Source of the DNA: Luzula sylvatica
Taxonomy: Eukaryota > Streptophyta > Magnoliopsida > Poales > Juncaceae
Assembly (NCBI GenBank): GCA_946800325.1
Contig: OX326958.1
Location: forward strand, 15,218,992-15,282,991
DNA length: 64,000 bases
Direction: 5' to 3'
Shown here: one piece after another, positions 39,764 through 51,399 of the stretch
Numbering within the stretch: position 1 is the stretch's first letter
Layout of the letters: each line of letters opens with the position of its first letter
Program-made: the position numbers and the translations under genes
Notes under the pieces: model-generated
Database searches by the model: none
What the model saw: only the letters and a program-made list of their open reading frames with translations
Told to the model about the DNA's origin: nothing

Positions 39764-40756
39764 AAAGTTTGTTTTTCGATTCAAAACAATACGTTTATGC
39801 TTTGGGGAGTTCCAATAACGTATTTTTACATCATTTGAATCGTATATTTTACCACATAACATTTCACCAAAATTAACAAACACTAAGAAAGTTTGTTTTT
39901 CGATTCAAAACAATCTGTTTATGCTTTGGGGAGTTCAAATAACGTATTTTGAGATCATTTGAATCGTATCTTTTACCACATAACATTTCACCAAAATTTA
40001 CAAACACTAAGACAGTTTGTTTTTCGATTCAAAACAATTTGTTTATGCTTTGGGGAGTTCAAATAACGTATTTTTAGATCATTTGAATCGTATCTTTTAC
40101 CACATAACATTTCACCAAAATTTACAAACACTAAGAAAGTTTGTTTTTCGATTCAAAACAATTTGTTTATGCTTTGGGGAGTTCAAATAACGTATTTTGA
40201 GATCATTTGAATCGTATCTTTTACTACATAACATTTCACCAAAATTTACAAACACTAAGAAAGTTTGTTTTTCGATTCAAAACAATTTATTTATGCTTTG
40301 GGTAGTTCAAATAACATATTTTTACATCATTCGAATCGTATCTTTTACCACATAACATTTCACCAAAATTTACAAACACTAAGACAGTTTTGTTTTTCGA
40401 TTCAAAACAATCTGTTTATGCTTCGGGGAGTTGAAATAACGTATTTTAAGATCATTTGAATCGTATCTTTTACTACATAACATTTCACCAAAATTTACAA
40501 ACACTAAGAAAGTTTGTTTTTCGATACAAAACAATCTGTTTATGCTTTGGGGAGTTCAAATAACGTATTTTGAGATCATTTGAATCGTATCTTTTACCAC
40601 ATAACATTTCACCAAAATTTACAAACACTAAGAAAGTTTGTTTTTCGATTCAAAAAAATCTGTTTATGCTTTGGGGAGTTCAAATAACGTATTTTGAGAT
40701 CATTTGAATCGTATCTTTTACCACACAACATTTCACCAAAATTTACAAACACTAAG
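39764..40756. repeat. 12-monomer HOR, second locus, copy 2 (8 monomers)
   Basis: Equivalent to 34055-34923 at an offset of 5709 bp and to 38274 onwards at 1490 bp. It shares the rare 'gtatatttta' (near 39843) with the first locus. Private: 'aatttattt' near 40289, the only visible change in its 125-bp cassette. Confidence 0.9.
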
Positions 40757-43111
40757 ACAGTTTGTTTTTCGATTCAAAACAATTTGTTTATGCTTTGGGG
40801 AGTTCAAATAACGTATTTTTAGATCATTTGAATCGTATCTTTTACCACATAACATTTCACCAAAATTTACAAACACTAAGAAAGTTTGTTTTTCAATTCA
40901 AAACAATTTGTTTATATGCTTTGGGGAGTTTAAATAACGTATTTTGAGATCATTTGAATCGTATCTTTTTCTACATAACATTTCACCAAAATTTACAAAC
41001 ACTAAGAAATTTTGTTTTTCGATTCAAAACAATCTGTTTATGCTTTGGGGAGTTCAAATAACGTATTTTGAGATCATTTGAATCGTATCTTTTACCACAT
41101 AACATTTCACCAAAATTTACAAACACTAAGACAGTTCATTTTTCGATTCAAAACAATTTGTTTATGCTTTGGGGAGTTCAAATAACGTATTTTTAGATCA
41201 TTTGAATCGTATCTTTTACTACATAACATTTCACCAAAATTTACAAACACTAAGAAAGTTTGTTTTTCGATTCAAAACAATACGTTTATGCTTTGGGGAG
41301 TTCCAATAACGTATTTTTACATCATTTGAATCGTATCTTTTACCACATAACATTTCACCAAAATTAACAAACACTAAGAAAGTTTGTTTTTCGATTCAAA
41401 ACAATCGGTTTATGCTTTGGGGAGTTCAAATAACGTATTTTGAGATCATTTGAATCGTATCTTTTACCACATAACATTTCACCGAAATTTACAAACACTA
41501 AGAAAGTTTGTTTTTCGATTCAAAACAATTTGTTTATGCTTTGGGGAGTTCAAATAACGTATTTTGAGATCATTTGAATCGTATCTTTTACTACATAACA
41601 TTTCACCAAAATTTACAAACACTAAGAAAGTTTGTTTTTCGATTCAAAACAATATGTTTATGCTTTGGGGAGTTCAAATAATGTATTTTGAGATCATTTG
41701 AATCGTATCTTTTACCACATAACATTTCACCGAAATTTACAAACACTAAGAAAGTTTGTTTTTCGATTCAAAACAATCTGTTTATGCTATGGGGAGTTCA
41801 AATAACGTATTTTGAGATCATTTGAATCATATCTTTTACCACATAACATTTCACCACAATTTACAAACACTGAGACAGTTTGTTTTTCGATTCAAAACAA
41901 TCTGTTTAATGCTTCGGGGAGTTGAAATAACGTATTTTTAGATCATTTGAATCGTATCTTTTACCACATAACATTTCACCAAAATTTACAAACACTAAGA
42001 AAGTTTGTTTTTCGATTCAAAACAATTTGTTTATGCTTTGGGGAGTTCAAATAACGTATTTTGAGATCATTTGAATCGTATCTTTTACCACATAACATTT
42101 CACCAAAATTTACAAACACTAAGAAAGTTTGTTTTTCGATTCAAAAAAATCTGTTTATGCTTTGGGGAGTTCAAATAATGTATTTTGAGATCATTTGAAT
42201 CGTATCTTTTACCACATAACATTTCACCAAAATTTACAAACACTAAGAAAGTTTATTTTTCGATTCAAAACAATTTGTTTATGCTTTGGGGAGTTCAAAT
42301 AACGTATTTTTACATCATTTGAAACGTATCTTTTACCGCATAACATTTCACCAAAATTTACAAAAACTAAGAAAGTTTGTTTTTCGATTCAAAACAATTT
42401 GTTTATGCTTTGGGGAGTTTAAAATAACATATTTTGAGATCATTTGAATCGTATCTTTTTCTACATAACATTTCACCAAAATTTACAAACAATAAGAAAG
42501 TTTGTTTTTCGATTCAAAACAATCTGTTCATGATTTGGGGAGTTCAAATAATGTATTTTGATTTGAATCGTATCTTTTACCACATAACATTTCACCAAAA
42601 TTTACAAACACTAAGAAATTTTGTTTTTCGATTCAAAACAATCTGTTTATGCTTTGGGGAGTTCAAATAACGTATTTTGAGATCATTTGAATCGTATCTT
42701 TTACCACATAACATTTCACCAAAATTTACAAACACTAAGACAGTTTGTTTTTCGATTCAAAACAATTTGTTTATGCTTTGGGGAGTTCAAATAACGTATT
42801 TTTAGATCATTCGAATCGTATCTTTTACCACATAACATTTCACCAAAATTTACAAACACTAAGAAAGTTTGTTTTTCGATTCAAAACAATCTGTTTATCC
42901 TTTGGGGAGTTGAAATAATGTATTTTGAGATCATATGAATCGTATCTTTTACTACATAACATTTCACCAAAATTTACAAACACTAAGAAAGTTTGTTTTT
43001 GGATTCAAAACAATATGTTTATGCTTTGGGGAGTTCAAATAACGTATTTTGAGATCATATGAATCGTATCTTTTACAACATAACATTTCACCAAAATTTA
43101 CAAACACTAAG
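40757..43111. repeat. Segmental duplication (offset about 4082 bp), copy 1
   Basis: Acag unit, 'tttcaattc' unit with a +2 insertion (40881), 'aaatttt', 'acagttcatt', 'aatacg', 'aatcgg', leader, K1-K6, a 125-bp K7, the 119-bp K8 (42497), K10, K9, then a 'tttatcc' unit. It matches 44724-47193; shared rare marks are 'aacaataag' (42488) and 'tttatcc' (42895). The K3 unit has one extra base ('tttaatgc' near 41907), which explains the 4083 versus 4082 offset on its two sides. Confidence 0.88.
40881..41006. repeat. 126-bp monomer (2-bp insertion)
   Basis: 'tttatatgc' replaces 'tttatgc' near 40913. The unit also has 'tttcaattc', losing the first CpG, a mark shared with 30461, 36537 and 44848. The neighbouring 'ttcatgattt' monomer present after the 36537 and 44848 versions is missing here. 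Confidence 0.9.
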
Positions 43112-43607
43112 AAATTTTGTTTTTCGATTCAAAACAATTTGTTTATGCTTTGGCGAGTTCAAATAACGTATTTTGAGATCATTTGAATCGTATCTTTTAC
43201 CACATAACATTTCACCAAAATTTACAAACACTAAGACAGTCTGTTTTTCGATTCAAAACTGTTTGTTTATGCTTTGGGGAGTTCAAATAACGTATTTTTA
43301 GATCATTTGAATCGTATCTTTTACTACATAACATTTCACCAAAATTTACAAACACTAAGAAAGTTTGTTTTTCGATTCAAAACAATACGTTTATGCTTTG
43401 GGGAGTTCCAAAAACGTATTTTTACATCATTTGAATCGTATCTTTTACCACATAACATTTCACCAAAATTAACAAACACTAAGAAAGTTTGTTTTTCGAT
43501 TCAAAACAATCGGTTTATGCTTTGGGGAGTTCAAATAACGTATTTTGAGATCATTTGAATCGTATCTTTTACCACATAACATTTCACCGAAATTTACAAA
43601 CACTAAG
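43112..43607. repeat. Four transition monomers
   Basis: Units with 'aaatttt' and 'tggcgag' (43112), 'acagtctg' with 'aactgtttg' (43236), 'aatacg' with 'gttccaaaaacg' (43360) and 'aatcgg' (43484). They carry more private substitutions than their neighbours and lead into the 5-mer duplication. Confidence 0.8.
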
Positions 43608-44847
43608 AAAGTTTGTTTTTCGATTCAAAACAATCGGTTTATGCTTTGGGGAGTTCAAATAACGTATTTTGAGATCATTTGAATCGTATCTTTTACCACA
43701 TAACATTTCACCAAAATTAACAAACACTAAGAAAGTTTGTTTTTCGATTCAAAACAATCGGTTTATGCTTTGGGGAGTTCAAATAACGTATTTTGAGATC
43801 ATTTGAATCGTATCTTTTACCACATAACATTTCACCGAAATTTACAAACACTAAGAAAGTTTTTTTTTCGATACAAAACAATCTGTTTATGCTTTGGGGA
43901 GTTCAAATAACGTATTTTGAGATCATTTGAATCGTATCTTTTACCACATAACATTTCACCAAAATTTACAAACACGAAGAAAGTTTGTTTTTCGATTCAA
44001 AAAAATCTGTTTATGCTTTGGGGAGTTCAAATAACGTATTTTGAGATCATTTGAATCGTATCTTTTACCACACAACATTTCACCAAAATTTACAAACACT
44101 AAGACAGTTTGTTTTTCGATTCAAAACAATTTGTTTATGCTTTGGGGAGTTCAAATAACGTATTTTTAGATCATTTGAATCGTATCTTTTACCACATAAC
44201 ATTTCACCGAAATTTACAAACACTAAGAAAGTTTGTTTTTCGATTCAAAACAATCGGTTTATGCTTTGGGGAGTTCAAATAACGTATTTTGAGATCATTT
44301 GAATCGTATCTTTTACCACATAACATTTCACCAAAATTAACAAACACTAAGAAAGTTTGTTTTTCGATTCAAAACAATCGGTTTATGCTTTGGGGAGTTC
44401 AAATAACGTATTTTGAGATCATTTGAATCGTATCTTTTACCACATAACATTTCACCGAAATTTACAAACACTAAGAAAGTTTTTTTTTCGATACAAAACA
44501 ATCTGTTTATGCTTTGGGGAGTTCAAATAACGTATTTTGAGATCATTTGAATCGTATCTTTTACCACATAACATTTCACCAAAATTTACAAACACGAAGA
44601 AAGTTTGTTTTTCGATTCAAAAAAATCTGTTTATGCTTTGGGGAGTTCAAATAACGTATTTTGAGATCATTTGAATCGTATCTTTTACCACACAACATTT
44701 CACCAAAATTTACAAACACTAAGACAGTTTGTTTTTCGATTCAAAACAATTTGTTTATGCTTTGGGGAGTTCAAATAACGTATTTTTAGATCATTTGAAT
44801 CGTATCTTTTACCACATAACATTTCACCAAAATTTACAAACACTAAG
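43608..44847. repeat. 5-monomer tandem duplication (2 x 620 bp)
   Basis: Units at 43608 and 44228: 'aatcgg' ending in aaattaac or leading into it, 'aatcgg' with 'accgaaa', a unit with nine T after 'aaag' and 'cgatacaaaac', 'caaaaaaatctg' preceded by 'cacgaag', and acag. The rare marks (the nine-T run at 43860 and 44480, 'cacgaag' at 43973 and 44593) are present in both, exactly 620 bp apart. The copies differ only at their last monomer (accgaaa versus accaaaa). Confidence 0.93.
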
Positions 44848-47193
44848 AAAGTTTGTTTTTCAATTCAAAACAATTTGTTTATGCTTTGGGGAGTTTAAAT
44901 AACGTATTTTGAGATCATTTGAATCGTATCTTTTTCTACATAACATTTCACCAAAATTTACAAACACTAAGAAAGTTTGTTTTTCGATTCAAAACAATCT
45001 GTTCATGATTTGGGGAGTTCAAATAATGTATTTTAAGATCATTTGAATCGTATCTTTTACCACATAACATTTCACCAAAATTTACAAACACTAAGAAATT
45101 TTGTTTTTCGATTCAAAACAATCTGTTTATGGGAGTTCAAATAACGTATTTTGAGATCATTTGAATCGTATCTTTTACCACATAACATTTCACCAAAATT
45201 TACAAACACTAAGACAGTTTGGTTTTCGATTCAAAACAATTTGTTTATGCTTTGGGGAGTTCAAATAACGTATTTTTAGATCATTTGAATCGTATCTTTT
45301 ACTACATAACATTTCACCAAAATTTACAAACACTAAGAAAGTTTGTTTTTCGATTCAAAACAATACGTTTATGCTTTGGGGAGTTCCAATAACGTATTTT
45401 TACATCATTTGAATCGTATCTTTTACCACATAACATTTCACCAAAATTAACAAACACTAAGAAAGTTTGTTTTTCGAATCAAAAAAATCGGTTTATGCTT
45501 TGGGGAGTTCAAATAACGTATTTTGAGATCATTTGAATCTTATCTTTTACCACATAACATTTCACCGAAATTTACAAACACTAAGAAAGTTTGTTTTTCG
45601 ATTCAAAACAATTTGTTTATGCTTTGGGGAGTTCAAATAACGTATTTTGAGATCATTTGAATCGTATCTTTTACTACATAACATTTCACCAAAATTTACA
45701 AACACTAAGAAAGTTTGTTTTTCGATTCAAAACAATATGTTTATGCTTTGGGGAGTTCAAATAATGTATTTTGAGATCATTTGAATCGTATCTTTTACCA
45801 CATAACATTTCACCGAAATTTACAAACACTAAGAAAGTTTGTTTTTCGATTCAAAACAATCTGTTTATGCTATGGGGAGTTCAAATAACGTATTTTGAGA
45901 TCATTTGAATCGTATCTTTTACCACATAACATTTCACCACAATTTACAAACACTGAGACAGTTTGTTTTTCGATTCAAAACAATCTGTTTATGCTTCGGG
46001 GAGTTGAAATAACGTATTTTTAGATCATTTGAATCGTATCTTTTACCACATAACATTTCACCAAAATTTACAAACACTAAGAAAGTTTGTTTTTCGATTC
46101 AAAACAATTTGTTTATGCTTTGGGGAGTTCAAATAACGTATTTTGAGATCATTTGAATCGTATCTTTTACCACATAACATTTCACCAAAATTTACAAACA
46201 CTAAGAAAGTTTGTTTTTCGATTCAAAAAAATCTGTTTATGCTTTGGGGAGTTCAAATAATGTATTTTGAGATCATTTGAATCGTATCTTTTACCACATA
46301 ACATTTCACCAAAATTTACAAACACTAAGAAAGTTTATTTTTCGATTCAAAACAATTTGTTTATGCTTTGGGGAGTTCAAATAACGTATTTTTACATCAT
46401 TTGAAACGTATCTTTTACCGCATAACATTTCACCAAAATTTACAAAAACTAAGAAAGTTTGTTTTTCGATTCAAAACAATTTGTTTATGCTTTGGGGAGT
46501 TTAAAATAACGTATTTTGAGATCATTTGAATCGTATCTTTTTCTACATAACATTTCACCAAAATTTACAAACAATAAGAAAGTTTGTTTTTCGATTCAAA
46601 ACAATCTGTTCATGATTTGGGGAGTTCAAATAATGTATTTTGATTTGAATCGTATCTTTTACCACATAACATTTCACCAAAATTTACAAACACTAAGAAA
46701 TTTTGTTTTTCGATTCAAAACAATCTGTTTATGCTTTGGGGAGTTCAAATAACGTATTTTGAGATCATTTGAATCGTATCTTTTACCACATAACATTTCA
46801 CCAAAATTTACAAACACTAAGACAGTTTGTTTTTCGATTCAAAACAATTTGTTTATGCTTTGGGGAGTTCAAATAACGTATTTTTAGATCATTCGAATCG
46901 TATCTTTTACCACATAACATTTCACCAAAATTTACAAACACTAAGAAAGTTTGTTTTTCGATTCAAAACAATCTGTTTATCCTTTGGGGAGTTGAAATAA
47001 TGTATTTTGAGATCATTTGAATCGTATCTTTTACTACATAACATTTCACCAAAATTTACAAACACTAAGAAAGTTTGTTTTTCGATTCAAAACAATCTGT
47101 TTATGCTTTGGGGAGTTCAAATAACGTATTTTGAGATCATATGAATCGTATCTTTTACCACATAACATTTCACGAAAATTTACAAACACTAAG
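44724..47193. repeat. Segmental duplication (offset about 4082 bp), copy 2
   Basis: Equivalent to 40757-43111 but keeps the undeleted 'ttcatgattt' monomer (44972) and has a 118-bp unit at 45096. The 119-bp K8 is at 46579, preceded by the 125-bp K7 at 46454. 'aacaataag' near 46570 and 'tttatcc' near 46977 match copy 1. It overlaps by one monomer the end of the 5-mer duplication. Confidence 0.88.
45096..45213. repeat. 118-bp monomer (6-bp deletion)
   Basis: 'tttatgggag' replaces the normal run from tttatgc to ggggag, so six bases (gctttg or equivalent) are missing near 45130. It is the only unit with this deletion. The deletion could have used the short g-rich repeat on either side. Confidence 0.9.
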
Positions 47194-48681
47194 AAAGTTT
47201 GTTTTTCGATTCAAAACAATTTGTTTATGCTTTGGGGAGTTCAAATAACGTATTTTGAGATCATTTGAATCGTATCTTTTACTACATAACATTTCACCAA
47301 AATTTACAAACACTAAGAAAGTTTGTTTTTCGATTCAAAACAATCTGTTTATGCTTTGGGGAGTTCAAATAACGTATTTTGAGATCATTTGAATCGTATC
47401 TTTTACCACATAACATTTCACCAAAATTTACAAACACTAAGAAAGTTTGTTTTTCAATTCAAAACAATCTGTTTATCCTTTGGGGAGTTGAAATAATGTA
47501 TTTTGAGATCATTTGAATCGTATCTTTTGCTACATAACATTTCACCAAAATTTACAAACACTAAGAAAGTTTGTTTTTCGATTCAAAACAATTTGTTTAT
47601 GCTTTGGGGAGTTCAAATAACGTATTTTTAGATCATTTGAATCGTATCTTTTACTACATAACATTTCACCAAAATTTACAAACTCTAAGAAAGTTTGTTT
47701 TTCGATTCAAAACAATATGTTTATGCTTTGGGGAGTTCAAATAACGTATTTTGGGATCATTTGAATCGTATCTTTTTCCACATAACATTTCACCGAAGTT
47801 TACAAACACTGAGAAAGTTTGTTTTTCGATTCAAAACAATCTGTTTATGCTTTGGCGAGTTGAAATAACGTATTTTGAGATCATTTGAATCGTATCTTTT
47901 ACCACATAACATTTCACCAAAATTTACAAACACTAAGAAAGTTTGTTTTTCGATTCAAAACAATATGTTTATGCTTTAGGGAGTTCCAATAACGTATTTT
48001 TACATCATTTGAATCGTATCTTTTACCACATAACATTTCACCAAAATTAACAAACACTAAGAAATTTTGTTTTTCGATTCAAAACAATACGTTTATGCTT
48101 TGGGGAGTTCCAATAACGTATTTTTACATCATTTCAATCGTATGTTTTACCACATAACATTTCACCAAAATTAACAAACACTAAGAAAGTTTGTTTTTCG
48201 ATTCAAAACAATCTGTTTATGCTTTGGGGAGTTCAAATAACGTATTTTGAGATCATTTGAATCGTATCTTTTTCCACATAACATTTCACCGAAATTTACA
48301 AACACTAAGAAAGTTTGTTTTTCGATTCAAAACAATCTGTTTATGCTTTGGGGAGTTCAAATAACGTATTTTGAGATCATTTGAATAGTATCTTTTACTA
48401 CATAACATTTCACCAAAATTTACAAACACTAAGAAAGTTTGTTTTTCGATTCAAAACAATTTGTTTATGCTTTGGGGAGTTCAAATAACGTATTTTGAGA
48501 TCATTTGAATCGTACCTTTTACTACATAACATTTCACCAAAATATACAAACACTAAGAAAGTTTGTTTTTCGATTCAAAACAATATGTTTATGCTTTGGG
48601 GAGTTCAAATAATGTATTTTGAGATCATTTGAATCGTATCTTTTACCACATAACATTTCACCGAAATTTACAAACACTAAG
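47194..48681. repeat. Single-copy ancestor-like module of the later 13-mer (12 monomers)
   Basis: From 47566 the order is 'aatttg' with ttttta, 'ttgggatc' (47690), 'gagaaag' with 'tggcgag' (47814), 'tttagggag' (47938), 'aaatttt' with 'aatacg' (48062), a 'ttttccac' unit (48186), leader unit, 'gtaccttttactac' (48434) and K1 (48558). The same order forms the core of each 1611-bp repeat at 51400 and 53011. Confidence 0.85.
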
Positions 48682-50040
48682 AAAGTTTGTTTTTCGATTC
48701 AAAACAATCTGTTTATGCTATGGGGAGTTCAAATAACGTATTTTGAGATCATTTGAATCGTATCTTTTACCACATAACATTTCACCACAATTTACAAACA
48801 CTGAGACAGTTTGTTTTTCGATTCAAAACAATCTGTTTATGCTTCGGGGAGTTGAAATAACGTATTTTTAGATCATTTGAATCGTATCTTTTACCACATA
48901 ACATTTCACCAAAATTTACAAACACTAAGAAAGTTTGTTTTTCGATTCAAAACAATTTGTTTATGCTTTGGGGAGTTCAAATAACGTATTTTGAGATCAT
49001 TTGAATCGTATCTTTTACCACATAACATTTCACCAAAATTTACAAACACTAAGAAAGTTTGTTTTTCGATTCAAAAAAATATGTTTATGCTTTGGGGAGT
49101 TCAAATAATGTATTTTGAGATCATTTGAATCGTATCTTTTACCACATAACATTTCACCAAAATTTACAAACACTAAGAAAGTTTATTTTTCGATTCAAAA
49201 CAATTTGTTTATGCTTTGGGGAGTTCAAATAACGTATTTTTAGATCATTTGAAACGTATCTTTTACCGCATAACATTTCACCAAAATTTACAAAAACTAA
49301 GAAAGTTTGTTTTTCGATTCAAAACAATTTGTTTATGCTTTGGGGAGTTTAAATAACGTATTTTGAGATCATTTGAATCGTATCTTTTTCTACATAACAT
49401 TTCACCAAAATTTACAAACACTAAGAAAGTTTGTTTTTCGATTCAAAACAATCTGTTCATGATTTGGGGAGTTCAAATAATGTATTTTGATTTGAATCGT
49501 ATCTTTTACCACATAACATTTCACCAAAATTTACAAACACTAAGAAATTTTGTTTTTCGTTTCAAAACAATCTGTTTATGCTTTGGGGAGTTAAAATAAC
49601 GTATTTTGAGATCATTTGAATCGTATCTTTTACCACATAACATTTGACCAAAATTTACAAACACTAAGACAGTTTGTTTTTCGATTCAAAACAATTTGTT
49701 TATGCTTTGGAGAGTTCAAATAACGTATTTTTAGATCATTCGAATCGTATCTTTTACCACATAACATTTCACCAAAATTTACAAACACTAAGAAAGTTTG
49801 TTTTTCGATTCAAAACAATCTGTTTATGCTTTGGGGAGTTGAAATAACGTATTTTGAGATCATTTGAATCGTATCTTTTACTACATAACATTTCATCAAA
49901 ATTTACAAACACTAAGAAAGTTTGTTTTTCGATTCAAAACAATCTGTTTATGCTTTGGGGAGTTCAAATAATGTATTTTGAGATCATTTGAATCGTATCT
50001 TTTACCACATAACATTTCACCGAAATTTACAAACACTAAG
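48682..50040. repeat. 11-monomer tandem duplication (1359 bp), copy 1
   Basis: K2-K7, the 119-bp K8 (49426), K10 with 'tttcgtttc' and 'gttaaaat', K9 with 'catttgacc' and 'tggagag', a 'gttgaaat' unit with 'catttcatc', and a K1-like unit with 'aatctg'. All of these rare marks recur 1359 bp later. Confidence 0.95.
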
Positions 50041-51399
50041 AAAGTTTGTTTTTCGATTCAAAACAATCTGTTTATGCTATGGGGAGTTCAAATAACGTAT
50101 TTTGAGATCATTTGAATCGTATCTTTTACCACATAACATTTCACCACAATTTACAAACACTGAGACAGTTTGTTTTTCGATTCAAAACAATCTGTTTATG
50201 CTTCGGGGAGTTGAAATAACGTATTTTTAGATCATTTGAATCGTATCTTTTACCACATAACATTTCACCAAAATTTACAAACACTAAGAAAGTTTGTTTT
50301 TCGATTCAAAACAATTTGTTTATGCTTTGGGGAGTTCAAATAACGTATTTTGAGATCATTTGAATCGTATCTTTTACCACATAACATTTCACCAAAATTT
50401 ACAAACACTAAGAAAGTTTGTTTTTCGATTCAAAAAAATCTGTTTATGCTTTGGGGAGTTCAAATAATGTATTTTGAGATCATTTGAATCGTATCTTTTA
50501 CCACATAACATTTCACCAAAATTTACAAACACTAAGAAAGTTTATTTTTCGATTCAAAACAATTTGTTTATGCTTTGGGGAGTTCAAATAACGTATTTTT
50601 AGATCATTTGAAACGTATCTTTTACCGCATAACATTTCACCAAAATTTACAAAAACTAAGAAAGTTTGTTTTTCGATTCAAAACAATTTGTTTATGCTTT
50701 GTGGAGTTTAAATAACGTATTTTGAGATCATTTGAATCGTATCTTTTTCTACATAACATTTCACCAAAATTTACAAACACTAAGAAAGTTTGTTTTTCGA
50801 TTCAAAACAATCTGTTCATGATTTGGGGAGTTCAAATAATGTATTTTGATTTGAATCGTATCTTTTACCACATAACATTTCACCAAAATTTACAAACACT
50901 AAGAAATTTTGTTTTTCGTTTCAAAACAATCTGTTTATGCTTTGGGGAGTTAAAATAACGTATTTTGAGATCATTTGAATCGTATCTTTTACCACATAAC
51001 ATTTGACCAAAATTTACAAACACTAAGACAGTTTGTTTTTCGATTCAAAACAATTTGTTTATGCTTTGGAGAGTTCAAATAACGTATTTTTAGATCATTC
51101 GAATCGTATCTTTTACCACATAACATTTCACCAAAATTTACAAACACTAAGAAAGTTTGTTTTTCGATTCAAAACAATCTGTTTATGCTTTGGGGAGTTG
51201 AAATAACGTATTTTGAGATCATTTGAATCGTATCTTTTACTACATAACATTTCATCAAAATTTACAAACACTAAGAAAGTTTGTTTTTCGATTCAAAACA
51301 ATCTGTTTATGCTTTGGGGAGTTCAAATAATGTATTTTGAGATCATTTGAATCGTATCTTTTACCACATAACATTTCACCGAAATTTACAAACACTAAG
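50041..51399. repeat. 11-monomer tandem duplication (1359 bp), copy 2
   Basis: Repeats copy 1, with 'tttcgtttc', 'catttgacc', 'tggagag' and 'catttcatc' all present. Differences noticed: 'caaaaaaatctg' here versus 'caaaaaaatatg' in copy 1, and a private 'ttgtggag' near 50700. The 119-bp unit is at 50785. Confidence 0.95.

Noticed and set aside
43274..43558. 94-codon open frame, and shorter ones at 33753, 36226 and 40762
   Set aside because: Chance loss of stop codons by single substitutions in satellite monomers (for example 'ccaaaaacg' for 'ccaataacg'). 124 is not a multiple of 3, so each unit is read in a new frame.
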